Position numbers and translations under genes: made by a program
DNA from: Evernia prunastri
Lineage: Eukaryota > Ascomycota > Lecanoromycetes > Lecanorales > Parmeliaceae
Assembly: GCA_003184365.1 (NCBI GenBank)
Contig: NKYR01000183.1
Span: 1 to 55,200, forward strand
Reading direction: 5' to 3'
DNA: 55,200 bases
Notes under the pieces: model-generated
Databases searched by the model: none
What the model was told of the DNA's origin: nothing
The model's input: only the letters and a program-made list of their open reading frames with translations
Shown here: positions 23,371-33,645 of the stretch, piece by piece
Position numbering within the stretch: the stretch's first letter is position 1
Layout: each line of letters opens with the position of its first letter

Positions 23371-24818
23371 CTTGTAGATTTTTTACAACAGTGAAGTACT
23401 CTCTGAAAAAGCTTTGACAGAAAGCAGCAATAAGACTGGATTACAATCAATGTAGGCCAGACGACTTGTCGAGTGTATATCGTCAAGCACATAAGAACAG
23501 GATGTGAATAAGAAAGACTGTATCAAGACAAAAATTGAAAAGCTATATAAGAGCAAAGGAGAAAGAGCTTGAAAAACTTGTCGTCTGCAGAGTGAGGCAT
23601 GGCTTGGTTGCCTCTGCTTGGTAAGTATTACACGGATTCGTGATGACTTCAAGCAGGATGAGCGTTTCATATGATCCCACATATCCATTGCTGTGCTTTG
23701 TGATATTACCGGATTCCATGTTACACCCACGGTCTCGTAAGTATATCTAGGGTTCCAGCTGGGAAATTAGGGACAGCGGACAATGGACGACGTTTTGAGA
23801 TCGATCTCATAGTAAAAAGCGCCCTCATTTGTATTGATCGTCTCGGCATGTCGATTAAATCCTTCGATGCAACTGAGCGGCGAGACGTGGAAACATTATC
23901 AAACTTGACCCACAATCTGCGACTCGCCCCCAATACAACCACACCTCCTGCAACCCTGACGCATATCCATATATTCTTTCAATTTACATTCAAAATACAT
24001 GGGTCGTCAAAATGACAAAGGGGGTTGAAAACAGGATGAATCAGTCAATGAGCAGATCGACCTTTGTGAATGCCCAGGCGATTGATCGGGAGTTGTATAC
24101 TTCCAAAAGGATTGGCTCGACTGTAAATGAACGTTGATCAATCAATGAATGGCTCGGACTGGTGTACTGACAGCTGTTGCCCGTCGCAATTGACTGATAT
24201 TGGAACAGTGTCCAGTAGCGTTCCGAGATTTGTTGTTTTCCCGGCGAGAATGAGCGGCGCAGACATACTCCGTAGAAGCGGGCAGTGCGCTGCGCCTGCT
24301 TATGTCAGAAAGCACCTTATCGGCCCCAAAAACTACTAGATCCTACTCTGCAGAGTACGAGCCATACCTGATACGCGCAGCAATTTCTCTGGCGTTTTTG
24401 GTGAAGCATGAGACAAGACGGCGTTCTTTATGACCATACTAGACTGAATCTTCTGGCCTATTTTTCTCAATGTTGACGAGCCTGCTGGTTTTTTAATCGT
24501 TCCAACTCTGACGGTGTATTTTTATCATTTCCAACTCAGGGATTTGCTCCCCTGCTACTCTCTCTGTCCCACTAGGAGGGTGACTGCTTCTTTGTTGATA
24601 TATGGTGAGGGTTCACGGCCTCTAAAAATGTAATTTCAATGGCAACTCGATGCGAGTTGCTTGTCTAGCGAGCTCGGTAAGAGCTTTATCAAGCTCGTCA
24701 CGTGTAGATAGTATACTTCGTAGTATAAAGCTGGGCTGTTGCCCATCAACGAAAAGGCAGTCCACTCCTCTGGATCGTAAATATAAGCAGCTCTACAAGA
24801 CGTATTCGACTCCCTATA
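23371..24818. other. Intergenic between divergent genes
   Basis: About 1.45 kb carrying the 5' regions of the secreted-protein gene (minus) and the ankyrin gene (plus). Short frames (for example 23721-23942 minus and 24127-24339 plus) have no start context, domain or splice continuation. No RNA gene recognised. Confidence 0.5.
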
Positions 24819-25701
24819 ATGAACGATAACGGCTCCAACTCAACAGATTCTGTACAGTTCTTGGATACCCTTCCATCTTATTCTGCACTTCATACGTTCT
24901 GCTCGACTGGCGATCTTGACTCTACCCGCGCGTTCTTTGAAACAACTCTTCCCAGCTTACGACCTGAACAACTCGATTCATACTGCTCCCACGCGGGTCC
25001 CAAATGCCATAACATACCTTGCCCCTCCTTAGTGACGACTCTGTGCGAGACAGCCGCCCGATCCAATCAGGTCGACGTCTTCGCCTATCTCTGGGACGCC
25101 TTCCTCTCCTCCAACGAAGACGGAACCGTCATCGTTAGGATACCGTGGCAATGCCTTCGATCAGCAGCAATTCTCGGCTCGCTGTCTCTAGCTGATGCGT
25201 TCTTCAACAGAGACCCAGACTGTTTCAGATCTGTATCGCCAGCAGCGCCCCACGGAGCAAGTGGAGGGACTTCGCAGATCAATATTGCCATACGACATGA
25301 TCGTCTTGACTATATCGACTATATGCTCGCGCATGGTGCTGACATCGATACGGGATTTCATGAGCAAAACGTTCTCAGAGGAGTGGTGACCAGTGCAATC
25401 GATGATGGTAAGCTAATTGTCGCGTTTTTTTGTCGTCTACTATTTCCTTGATTTAGCCTCGTTGTTGACAAAATGGGTCATAAATAGCGACGTGCCTATG
25501 GCGAGTACGCTCTCTCGTCGAGCGTGGAGCAACAGTGGCGGGGGCTGGGGTCTTAGAAGCAGCGATTTCTGAAGGTCGAGACAGCGTTGTGCGCTACTTG
25601 CTCTCAAATAGTGATACCTACGCAGCACATCACACGGATACCCTACCCGATACCATATCTTCTCCTGCGAATGTTGAGGGATTGTCGACAAGTAAGAGCT
25701 A
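24819..25701 (+). CDS. Ankyrin-repeat protein, short
   Basis: The first exon (24819-25407) encodes a helix-rich N-terminus and ankyrin-like repeats, e.g. INIAIRHDRLDYIDYMLAHG followed by ADID. A GT donor at 25408 and an AG at 25486-25487 join it in frame to 25488-25701, which continues as LVERGATVAGAGVLEAAISE and GRDSVVRYLLSNSD to a TAA. This gives 267 residues. An alternative 49-bp intron ending at 25456 restores a plausible repeat (ASLLTKWVINSDVPM) but then runs off frame, so either the long intron is right or the gene has a frameshift. Another ankyrin-like snippet (NGYTATAVELVRNGISI) follows at about 25700-25755 in another frame, so the model may be incomplete or the gene decaying. Ankyrin repeats mediate protein binding; the partner is unknown. 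Confidence 0.55.
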
Positions 25702-26595
25702 ATGGGTATACGGCGACGGCGGTGGAGTTGGTGAGAAACGGAATTAGCATCTCGCAGATATCCAGATCCAGTACAAAGGACATCAGACCGCCCAGAGTCT
25801 TTTGACGTGGACTTTGTTTAGGCTTACGTGAACGACGGGACCGTAGCTCTCGGGCATGCGCTCAACTTTATTTGTTCATTGCCCACCTTGACCAACAAAG
25901 AGATCATATATCCTCGCCACGGCGTTGCTGCTGCTAGCTTAAGACATGAATTCTAGCAAGGAGATGGATTCACAGCCGGTAGACTCTTAGTGTGGTATGA
26001 TAAGACCTCTACAAGTCTAGCCCAGCCAAAGGACGAGAAATAAATTTATGCCATTGTGGTGGCGGAAAGTGGGATGTCTCAGGCCTGAAAGGATTGATTG
26101 ATTGATTGATTGGGGGGGTCTACCCACTTTTTCGGTCTAAAAAGGGAATTGAATAATGATCTAGTCACATAGAGTAGTTGTTACTAAGTTGTTAAGACTA
26201 GAGTAGTCATTTGCGCTAATGCGGGCAAGCTGACCTCCTATTGCCCAATACAAGTATGTTGGAAAAAACATGTGGAAAACAAGCCTGCATCAGCAGGCGG
26301 ACAGCTTATATCTACAAGAGTTCCCGGGTCAGGATCCCCTGCTATGTAGTTGTTTGCCCAATGGTCTCTACGAGATATAGGAACACAAAAGTCGTCAAGA
26401 TTAAGTAGCACTATTTTAACGACAGGTTATGCCAGTGTGTCCGACCACAACATTCATTGCCATACAGTTCAGTCTTCCCATCCAATTCCTTTTCACACTG
26501 CAGCAAAATACATTCACTTAGTCACTTCTTCACCCACTCACTTTCCCACCACTGAAAACCCCACGGCCCCTTCTGCCGTGCCACAATGGTGCCAC
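25702..26595. other. Intergenic with GATT tetranucleotide run
   Basis: A GATT run at 26092-26112 followed by GGGGGGGTCTACCC looks like the 3' tail of another minus-strand LINE remnant, but no coding remnant or target duplication was found. The first 100 bp may contain further decayed ankyrin sequence. Confidence 0.4.
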
Positions 26596-27124
26596 TCAGC
26601 AGGTAACCAAGACGGAGGCAAATGGGACCGAGAAGCAGCTCGAGTTGGGAATACCCTTGGAAGACCCTTGGCAGTTGTTGCCGCTCCAAGTGCTCGTGGA
26701 ACAGCCACTACCGCCTGTCAGCATAAATTTTTGCTTTCAAAGGAAAGAGGTGGTGGAAGGAGAAGGATAGGAGGATGGGGAGCGGAGGGCGGGGGGCGGC
26801 AAAGGTTCGAGAAGTATGTCAAGGGATGAATTAAAATATATAGTAAATATTCGCATACTTTGCCGAGACCTCGATGGAATTCCCGCCATTGAAATGGCAT
26901 ATAGCTCCACCATTAACTTGAGTAAAAGAGGTAGAGCCGCCACCGCAGGTACCTCCGGAGTAGACGTTGACGATGGCTGTTTTGTCGGTCGACTCATCCC
27001 TACTTTTCAAATTACTTTCGGCTGACAGATCGCCCGCGGCTGCAGCTTGAGCTAGCATTGTGGCGCAGGTGGTGAGTACAGCGTAGAGGGTGCTGATGCC
27101 ACCGAATGTCTTGAGGAAGTGCAT
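26596..27124 (-). CDS. Small secreted cysteine-containing protein, effector-like (125 aa)
   Basis: Exon 1 is 26859-27124 and exon 2 is 26596-26707. The 151-bp intron starts GTATGC and ends GGCGGTAG, with a CTGAC-type branch site 12 bases before the AG. The protein has a signal peptide (about residues 1-27, ending AQAAAAG). A mature region of about 95 residues has six cysteines: GTCGG, AICHF, NGCST, NNCQG, SSCFS and a C-terminal VTC. Size, secretion signal, even cysteine number and Gly/Ser richness fit fungal small secreted proteins. I recognise no family. The unspliced reading would be 97 residues with only two mature cysteines; the spliced form is preferred because exon 2 adds four regularly spaced cysteines and a clean stop. 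Confidence 0.6.
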
Positions 27125-28213
27125 GCTTGTATGAGTGGTAAGCTTCAGTTAACGATAATCTGTTGTCCAATACGACTGTTAGTAATAAAAGAAGAAGACA
27201 AATTGCTGATGGAGGATGCTCTCAATGATTGAAGACAAGAGCAGAGTCCGAGTGGAGGGAAGAGGGTTTAATATGAACGTTTTCCAGCCTTCAGGTGCGC
27301 AGAAGACCCCGCTACACGGGCTTCATCTGCTTGCTGGATTGGACTGAGAAATGCCTCACACGCATGATCAGGCAGTGAGTTGTTTTGGATCATCGCCGAT
27401 TCACTTCATTCGGTCCGTTTGATAAGTTCGGCAAGGTATTGTCTCTGCAGACTGCATATTGGTTTAAGCCATACAGCCTTTTTCGACCTTCCATCGCTTA
27501 GGATCTACGGTGTATCCGGTGTATAAAGCCGACAGGGCCTGAACCACAGCAGATCATGGCAGAGCTGGGCTCAGAAGGAGCTGAGATAGTTCTAAGCAAC
27601 ATTCGATGACCTTTCCAGGCTTACTCAGTATCTCCCACACTCAATTCGTAGTCTCATGGGCAATATGATCCAGAGAAGAAAACAGAGAAGAGACCACTTC
27701 GACTGTGTACTCCTGAATTCCGGTAACGAGCTCGACGAGCTAAGCCATACTTATGGCGGTACCCGATAGGATACTGAGATTGGGAGCGAGACGTTGGTAT
27801 AAAAACGTGCCGTAGTTGCATATCTCAATCTCTTACAGGCAACATAGGCCGAGCGCATATACGCACTCGCAATAGTGACTCGCCATAGAAATGATCGACA
27901 TAGGTAGCGATGGGTGACTCTTTGCGCAGATCAAGATAGTCTAATTCCATGAACTTGGTGCTTGGATCGTATGCAATGTATGTAATGGTAAGGAGAGGCG
28001 AGAACGGTCACAGAGAGAGACGAAAACGGATAGTTCCCCGCGTCATGAGCGCAAAGTACCCTCTAACTTAGAAGCTGGGGAGTTCGGGTTACAGTAGGTA
28101 ACCTGTAGATCATACGCTGGATTAGTCTCAGTAGTATTAGACCCATTTTGTGACGGCGACATTTTCAAGTATTCCGCGGATCGATTCAAGGCCGATGGTA
28201 GTCACGAGCCAAC
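27125..28213. other. Intergenic, no gene seen
   Basis: About 1.1 kb upstream of the small secreted protein. No convincing frame on either strand; composition is ordinary (not RIP-like). Ends at the LINE target duplication. Confidence 0.5.
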
Positions 28214-28227
28214 AAAGGAATTGTAGG
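28214..28227. repeat. 14-bp LINE target-site duplication, left copy
   Basis: AAAGGAATTGTAGG here is repeated exactly at 29933-29946, bracketing the LINE. Confidence 0.9.
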
Positions 28228-29932
28228 TTTGATTGATTGATTGATTGATTTATTTATACTACCCTGAAGTTCGACCCTTAGTGGATCAACTATGCGAGAT
28301 TACGTAATCAATCTATCAATAGATCTGATCAATCGCATCATCTCAATGAAATGAGATTATATAAATCGATGTGGATCCACCTGTTGCTCTGTTGCATATA
28401 TTCTTGTGAAGAGATATTCTACAGCGCTGAGCTCTTCACCTCTTGACCTCGTTCTACTTTTAATATTATACTTCTACGAATCCTTCTTGTTATTCTTTAT
28501 TTAGGGCTCGAAATTATTCAATAAGTCTCGTATTTTATATAAAATCCGTCTTTATAAATATATAGCGAGGGACGATTAGCATATTCTCATAAATTATTAT
28601 CTCTTCTGACATCTTTCTTCTTTTCGTCGCTTAAAGTCTACTTTTTTGCTTTATAAAGCGTCTATATTCGTATAGCAGATAGCGAATAGTCTGTCTGATT
28701 CGTTCGCATTCATATTTGTTATTGTCGATATCTGATATTCTTCTACTGAATAGAAAGATATTGAGATCAATCTTTTCGATTCGAATTTAAATAATTAACG
28801 ATATTTTAGCTCGTTTAATTCTAACGTGTAATCGTATAATTTTGTTAGACGATGTGAGTTAAATCTTTCTTAGAGTACTATCGCGTAACTCAGAGACTCA
28901 CTTCTTGACTTATTGTTGATAGATATATTTTCTAATAGCTGTTTTAATCGTTACTATTATTCTATATTTAATAACTAATTGAGAACCGATCTCGTCAGTG
29001 TCTCTTTTTACTACTTTATTATATATTAGTCTGAATCTTTAGTTGATAACTTTCTTCGTCTCTGTATCAGCTTATTCGTTATTCGATATATCGATATGAA
29101 TTAATATTTAGTGCAACTCGATAGAGATTTCTTGTTCTCGAAGAGTATCGATCAGTTAAACTGTCTATATGATATAGATTTGATTTGATTTCTTTTCTGA
29201 ATTTTCTATAACTCTTATAGACGATTGATTATCAATATTAATAACGATCGTATCGATAGAATACAGTTGATTAAGCAGTACTATCGTCAATGCTTATACA
29301 ATGTTATATAACTCAGTCGAATAAATCGTATAATATATATCAGATTTCATAAAATTTGTTATAACGATTTTATTGTATAGAACATGATATAATTCTTTTC
29401 AGTGAATCGTTTCGAGAGTTTTCTTGCTACTTCTTTAATTTTGAAAATAATCGTCTTTGAAAATTTTTATTTCGATGAGACACTAAACGATTATAGTTTT
29501 TCGAGTTATTGTATATTGTTATAGAGAGATTCAAAGCGTTTGATGTGTCTTTCTAGTGAACTGATTAGTCTATTTTTCTTTGACTTTCTCTTGAATTTTC
29601 ATCGTTTTATGCGAGACTTAATAATATTATGATAGAAGAGACTAGTTGCGATTCTTAGCATCGCTTCAGAGATTAGCCTCTTTAATCGCTGTTTGATCGA
29701 TAGAATATGTGTTTCTATATCGAGGGCTGAAATGAATGTGATTCTAAATGCTTCGGTGATGATTCTTCTTGTCGCTAACGATTATATTCTTTGCAGTGTT
29801 AGTAAATGAGACTTATTGTGCTCTGGAGAGTTTTCGAGCTGATATCAGGCAGAGCAGTCATATGAGAATTGCGGTATCACTACCGCCTGATATAGCTGGC
29901 GTATGCTCTTATAGTTACCGCCTCAGGTGGAT
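28228..29932 (-). mobile_element. RIP-mutated, 5'-truncated Tad1-like LINE (1705 bp) with perfect TSD
   Basis: The left end is the GATT tail. The next 450 bp align base for base with the LINE fragment at 3780-4249 (for example CTACCCTGAAGTT, ACTATGCGAGATTAC, ATCGATGTGGATCCAC), but with many C-to-T and G-to-A changes. The AT content rises steeply and no open frame survives, as expected from RIP. The element is flanked by an exact 14-bp duplication (28214-28227 and 29933-29946), so both ends of the insertion are defined. The minus-strand orientation follows from the tail position. It is too short for a full LINE, so it was 5'-truncated at insertion. Confidence 0.9.
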
Positions 29933-29946
29933 AAAGGAATTGTAGG
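29933..29946. repeat. 14-bp LINE target-site duplication, right copy
   Basis: Exact copy of 28214-28227. Confidence 0.9.
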
Positions 29947-30242
29947 GACAATTTGGGGACTTCAAGTATTGATAAAACTATGTAATCTTACTTCCAAGTG
30001 CCTGCCGGAGCAAGATTATTCCGTGTCCGAAAACTGTCCGCAACGGTACTAGTGTCAGATCACGGCCTACCTTAATAAGGTTAGAGTCAGCCTTACCTAC
30101 CTAAGTACCTCAGCTGAGCGTTGATACGCACTGATGCTAAAAATAGCTAACATACGACGTCAGTTGAAGGCTGCAACGCTCTGTACAACAAACAATCACA
30201 AGCCCATCCAGTTCTGAATGACGCGGTCCAAACTTGTTTGCC

Positions 30243-31191
30243 ATGTCTTTCGATCGGTCGCCACTTCTGGAGAGCCAGGTACGTACCCTCATACGATGCC
30301 CACAAGTCCGCGCTGACAGACCAAACAAGCCCACTACGTACCGCCGCAGCGATGACCCCGAGTATCGAGACGACCCAGAATTCAGCCGATTCAGCGAAAG
30401 CCTCTCCGAACAGCTCTTCTCCCTCACATCCAAGATCGGCCGCCTGTCACAGCAGTTAAACCTCTTCGGGACAAAGCGGGACACAGAAAGAGTCAGAGAA
30501 AGGGTGCACGATCTTTTGGATGAGGCGAGAGATGGGTTCAAAGAGGTCGGGGAGGGCGTCAAGAAGTTGACGACGTGGGAAGACTTGAGCGTTCGATGAT
30601 GCTATTGCTCCGTCCGTTCGGGTCGTGGCTAACAGTCTCTGCGAACAGGCATCCCAGAAGTACACCCAACAGAAGCTATCCCGCGAATTCCAAGCATCAG
30701 GCACCGAATTCCAATCCATACAACGCCTCGCCCTCGAGAAAGAGCGCGCATCCGCCTCCGCCGCCCGCACAGCCCTCGACTCGAGTGACCCTTCGAACCA
30801 GCCGTACTCCGACAGCCCCTCCTCGCAGCAGCAGCAGCAGCAATCGCAGCTGCAGGAGCAAGACCAGCTCCGCCTCGCCTCGCAGGACGAAGTGGACTTC
30901 CAGGACTCATTGATCGTGGAGCGGGAGTCGGAGATACGGAACATCGAGCAGAGCGTCGGGGAGCTGAACGAGCTGTTCCGGGACGTGGCGCACATCGTGC
31001 ACGAGCAGGGCGGGCAGCTTGATACCATCAGTGGGAACGTGCAGAATGTGGCTACGGATACGCAGCACGCGGATATAGAGCTGAGGAGCGCGAGCCGGTA
31101 TCAGAAGAGTGCGAGGGGGAAGGCGTGTTGCTTGCTGGTTATCCTGGCGGTGGTCTTGGTTATCATCGTTCTGGCTGTGGTATTAGGCTGA
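30243..31191 (+). CDS. PEP12: Endosomal t-SNARE, syntaxin of the Pep12 type (279 aa, 3 exons)
   Basis: Exons are 30243-30278, 30330-30590 and 30649-31191 (840 nt). The N-terminus MSFDRSPLLESQ is joined to PTTYRRSDDPEYRDDPEF by a 51-bp intron with a CTGAC branch site; the second intron has an unusual GTTCGA donor and a CTAAC branch site. The N-terminal Habc-like helices carry GTKRDTERVRERVHDLL. The Qa-SNARE motif lies near residues 180-245 (EIRNIEQSVGELNELFRDVA, then VHEQGGQLDTI with the zero-layer Gln). A single C-terminal membrane anchor (CCLLVILAVVLVIIVLAVVL) follows. Pep12 acts in fusion at the late endosome/prevacuole. Assignment within the Pep12/Vam3 group rests on the N-terminal pattern and is likely but not certain. 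Confidence 0.88.
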
Positions 31192-31369
31192 AGAGGAGGA
31201 TGCTGTTGTTTGTTGCCCTAGCCTCCCATCATCTCACGGCACATCTGGCGTTTTTGGAGCATTTCTAGCAAGCCTGAAGCCGCAAGCTTTTGTACATTTT
31301 ATTATAGTATGCCAAACCATATATACACACCCACCCACCCCTCTCCCATTCCGCTCCCTCCCTTCCTCC

Positions 31370-32131
31370 TCACAACCCCACCAACCTCCCCACCCTCATC
31401 CGCCACCCCTCCCAACTATTCAACTTGGGCCTCACATCCAAATAAAACGCCAACCCCCCTCCCCTCCCCCGATAGAAATCAATCACATACTCCACCCCGT
31501 CCCCCTCCCCGCACCGCTCCACCACCCAATCGTGCCGGTCGAACGGCGCCTCGTACCCCCACAGCCCCAGCCAGCGCGCCCGCGGGCTCACGCGCCCGCT
31601 GTCCCCCGAGAAACTCCGCAGCTTCGGCCCCCCGCAGCGCGCGTTGGCCGCGGCCGCGAACCGCCCCTCCCAGCGCTGGATCTCGGCCCAGGCGCGCTCG
31701 TTGACGGCGTTGTGGATCGGCACCACGGTCGCCATGTCGGATGCGGACGGGCGGTGGTTCTTGCGCCGCATCGCGTCGAAGAACATCTTCTCCGAGGGGT
31801 AGATCCAGTTCTTCGGGGGCGGAGCGGTGGTGTTTTCGGGGCCGGGAGGTGGTGGGGTGGGGGTCGAGGTTGGGGTTGGGGTGGTGGTTTGCGGGGAGTG
31901 GGGGGCGCGGGGGATGGAGCTTGTGACGCGGGAGGAGGCTAGGGGGTGTGGTTTGTCGGATTTGGAGGCGGAGGCGGAGGCGGAGGCGGAGGGGGGTGGT
32001 TGTGGTTTGGGGCGGGCTTCTTGGGCGGCGGCTTCGAGCCATGCGGCGCGGGCGGAGGGATCGATGGGGCATGCGGCTGTTGAGGGGTCGTTTGGAGGGG
32101 GTTGAACTTTGCTGGAGGAGGTGTTTCCCAT
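31370..32131 (-). CDS. CYC3: Holocytochrome c synthase (cytochrome c heme lyase), 253 aa
   Basis: A single exon. The N-terminal region has a Cys-Pro heme regulatory motif (AACPID, about residue 22), followed by a Pro/Ser/Ala low-complexity stretch. The conserved core then reads WIYPSEKMFFDAMRRKN, VVPIHNAVNERAWAEIQRWE (containing the His that is the heme ligand in the human enzyme), CGGPKLRSF, GYEAPFDRHDW and VEYVIDFYRG, ending FYLDVRPKLNSWEG. The enzyme attaches heme to the CXXCH motif of cytochrome c in the mitochondrial intermembrane space. I chose the ATG at 32129-32131 (MGNTSSSK) because the Cys-Pro motif is normally close to the N-terminus; an in-frame ATG at 32227 would add 32 residues. 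Whether it serves cytochrome c or c1 cannot be told with certainty. Confidence 0.9.
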   Translation of the reverse strand: MGNTSSSKVQPPPNDPSTAACPIDPSARAAWLEAAAQEARPKPQPPPSASASASASKSDKPHPLASSRVTSSIPRAPHSPQTTTPTPTSTPTPPPPGPENTTAPPPKNWIYPSEKMFFDAMRRKNHRPSASDMATVVPIHNAVNERAWAEIQRWEGRFAAAANARCGGPKLRSFSGDSGRVSPRARWLGLWGYEAPFDRHDWVVERCGEGDGVEYVIDFYRGRGGGLAFYLDVRPKLNSWEGWRMRVGRLVGL

Positions 32132-32361
32132 GGCGATGGAGTTGGAGGGCGATGGAGGGTGCAGAAACACGGATTGAGGATTAGAGTATCGATGGTTTAG
32201 GCCGAGGTTTAGCCACGAAGAGCTCAAATTAGCACCGAGAATGAGCGAGGGTGATCTGAGGGGTTACTCGGTCAATTGGGATATAATACATGCAGTGGGA
32301 ATGCCTTTTTTGAGCCTCCTCAGTGTATTCTTCACTGTACAATAAGAGTGGGCTCCTACAA
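32132..32361. promoter_or_regulatory. Divergent promoter between CYC3 and MVD1
   Basis: A 230-bp gap separates two divergent start codons, so both 5' regions and promoters must lie here or overlap the genes. If the longer CYC3 start (32227) were used the gap would be only 134 bp. No specific operator recognised. Confidence 0.6.
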
Positions 32362-33594
32362 ATGGCTGACCAGAAGATCTACCGCGCGAGCACGACCGCT
32401 CCAGTGAACATCGCAGTGATCAAGTACCCCACCCTCCCCTACTACAACCCTCAAGCAGCTCTAACGAAACGCGACTCCAGATACTGGGGCAAGCGAGACC
32501 CCTCCCTCAACCTCCCCACCAACTCCTCCCTCTCCGTCACCCTCTCCCAATCCGACCTCCGCACCCACACCACCGCCTCCTGCTCCCCCACCTACTCGGG
32601 CCCCGACACCCTGCTCCTGAACAACGCCCCCCAATCCCTCTCCACCCCCCGCTCCCTCGCCTGCCTCAAATCCCTCCGCGCCCTCCGCGCCGAGCTCGAA
32701 GCCGCCGACGCCCTCCTGCCGAAACTGTCCACCCACCCCCTCCGCCTCGCGAGCGCGAACAACTTCCCCACCGCCGCCGGCCTCGCCTCTTCGGCCGCCG
32801 GCTTCGCGGCGCTGGTGCGTGCCATCGCGGACCTGTACGCCCTGCCCCAGTCGCCCACCGAGCTCTCCCTCATCGCGCGCCAGGGCAGCGGCTCGGCGTG
32901 CCGGAGCCTGCTGGGTGGTTATGTCGCGTGGGACCACGGCGCGCGGGACGACGGATCGGACAGCCGCGCCCGGCTCGTGGCGCCGAAGAGCCACTGGCCG
33001 GACATGAAGGCGCTCATACTGGTGGTCAGCGCGGCGAAGAAGGGCGTGAGCAGCACGACGGGCATGCAGACGACGGTGCGGACGTCGAGTCTCTTCCCGA
33101 CGAGGGCGGAGGCCGTGGTGCCGAAGCGGATGGCGGAGATGGAGGGCGCGATCCGGGCGCGGGATTTCGACACGTTCGCCAAGGTCACGATGAGGGAGAG
33201 TAATTCGTTCCACGCGACGTGCTTGGATACGGATCCGCCCATCTTCTACCTCAATGACGTGAGCCGGGCTGCTATCCGGGCTGTCGAGGAGATCAACGAG
33301 AGGGCCGGACGGACGGTAGCGGCGTATACGTTCGATGCGGGACCGAACGCTGTCATTTACTACCAAGGGCCTGATCAGGATGCTGTGCTGGAAACCTTTT
33401 TACCGATCCTCCGACATAAAGAGGGCTGGGGGGAAACGCATACCAAGATCGATGGGCCTGGACCTGCGAGCTCTCAAGTCGTGGAGGCGTTGGGAGCGGG
33501 CGTTAGCAGGGTTATACTGACGAGCGTGGGAGAAGGACCGATCAGTGTGGAGGAGCACTTGATTGATGAAGAGGGAAAGCCTGTGGATACCTAA
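32362..33594 (+). CDS. MVD1: Mevalonate diphosphate decarboxylase (391 aa)
   Basis: Exons are 32362-32423 and 32481-33594. The intron (32424-32480) is 57 bp, starts GTACCC, has a CTCTAAC branch site and ends CCAG. It is in frame and free of stops, so an unspliced reading would wrongly insert 19 residues between VIKY and WGKRD. The GHMP-kinase fold motifs are clear: PVNIAVIKYWGKRD at the N-terminus, NLPTNSSLSVTL, the ATP loop FPTAAGLASSAAGFAALV, ARQGSGSACRSLLGGYVAW and the late TFDAGPNAV. The enzyme converts mevalonate diphosphate to isopentenyl diphosphate with ATP, feeding ergosterol synthesis. The length fits the family. It converges with ELP1, only 51 bp apart. Confidence 0.94.
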   Translation: MADQKIYRASTTAPVNIAVIKYPTLPYYNPQAALTKRDSRYWGKRDPSLNLPTNSSLSVTLSQSDLRTHTTASCSPTYSGPDTLLLNNAPQSLSTPRSLACLKSLRALRAELEAADALLPKLSTHPLRLASANNFPTAAGLASSAAGFAALVRAIADLYALPQSPTELSLIARQGSGSACRSLLGGYVAWDHGARDDGSDSRARLVAPKSHWPDMKALILVVSAAKKGVSSTTGMQTTVRTSSLFPTRAEAVVPKRMAEMEGAIRARDFDTFAKVTMRESNSFHATCLDTDPPIFYLNDVSRAAIRAVEEINERAGRTVAAYTFDAGPNAVIYYQGPDQDAVLETFLPILRHKEGWGETHTKIDGPGPASSQVVEALGAGVSRVILTSVGEGPISVEEHLIDEEGKPVDT

Positions 33595-33645
33595 TGACTG
33601 ATGATTGACGAAGAGTTTTGTCGTGTACACCCGCTCTGTGGTAGG

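Noticed and set aside
23721..23942. 73-codon minus frame as a small gene
   Set aside because: No secretion signal, domain or splice partner; intergenic background.
31479..32072. 197-codon Arg/Pro-rich frame overlapping CYC3
   Set aside because: Out-of-frame shadow on the same strand as the heme lyase.
32461..33366. 301-codon minus-strand frame opposite MVD1
   Set aside because: Gly/Glu/Arg-biased, no domain, fully antisense to a clear GHMP-kinase gene; a by-product of high GC at third codon positions.
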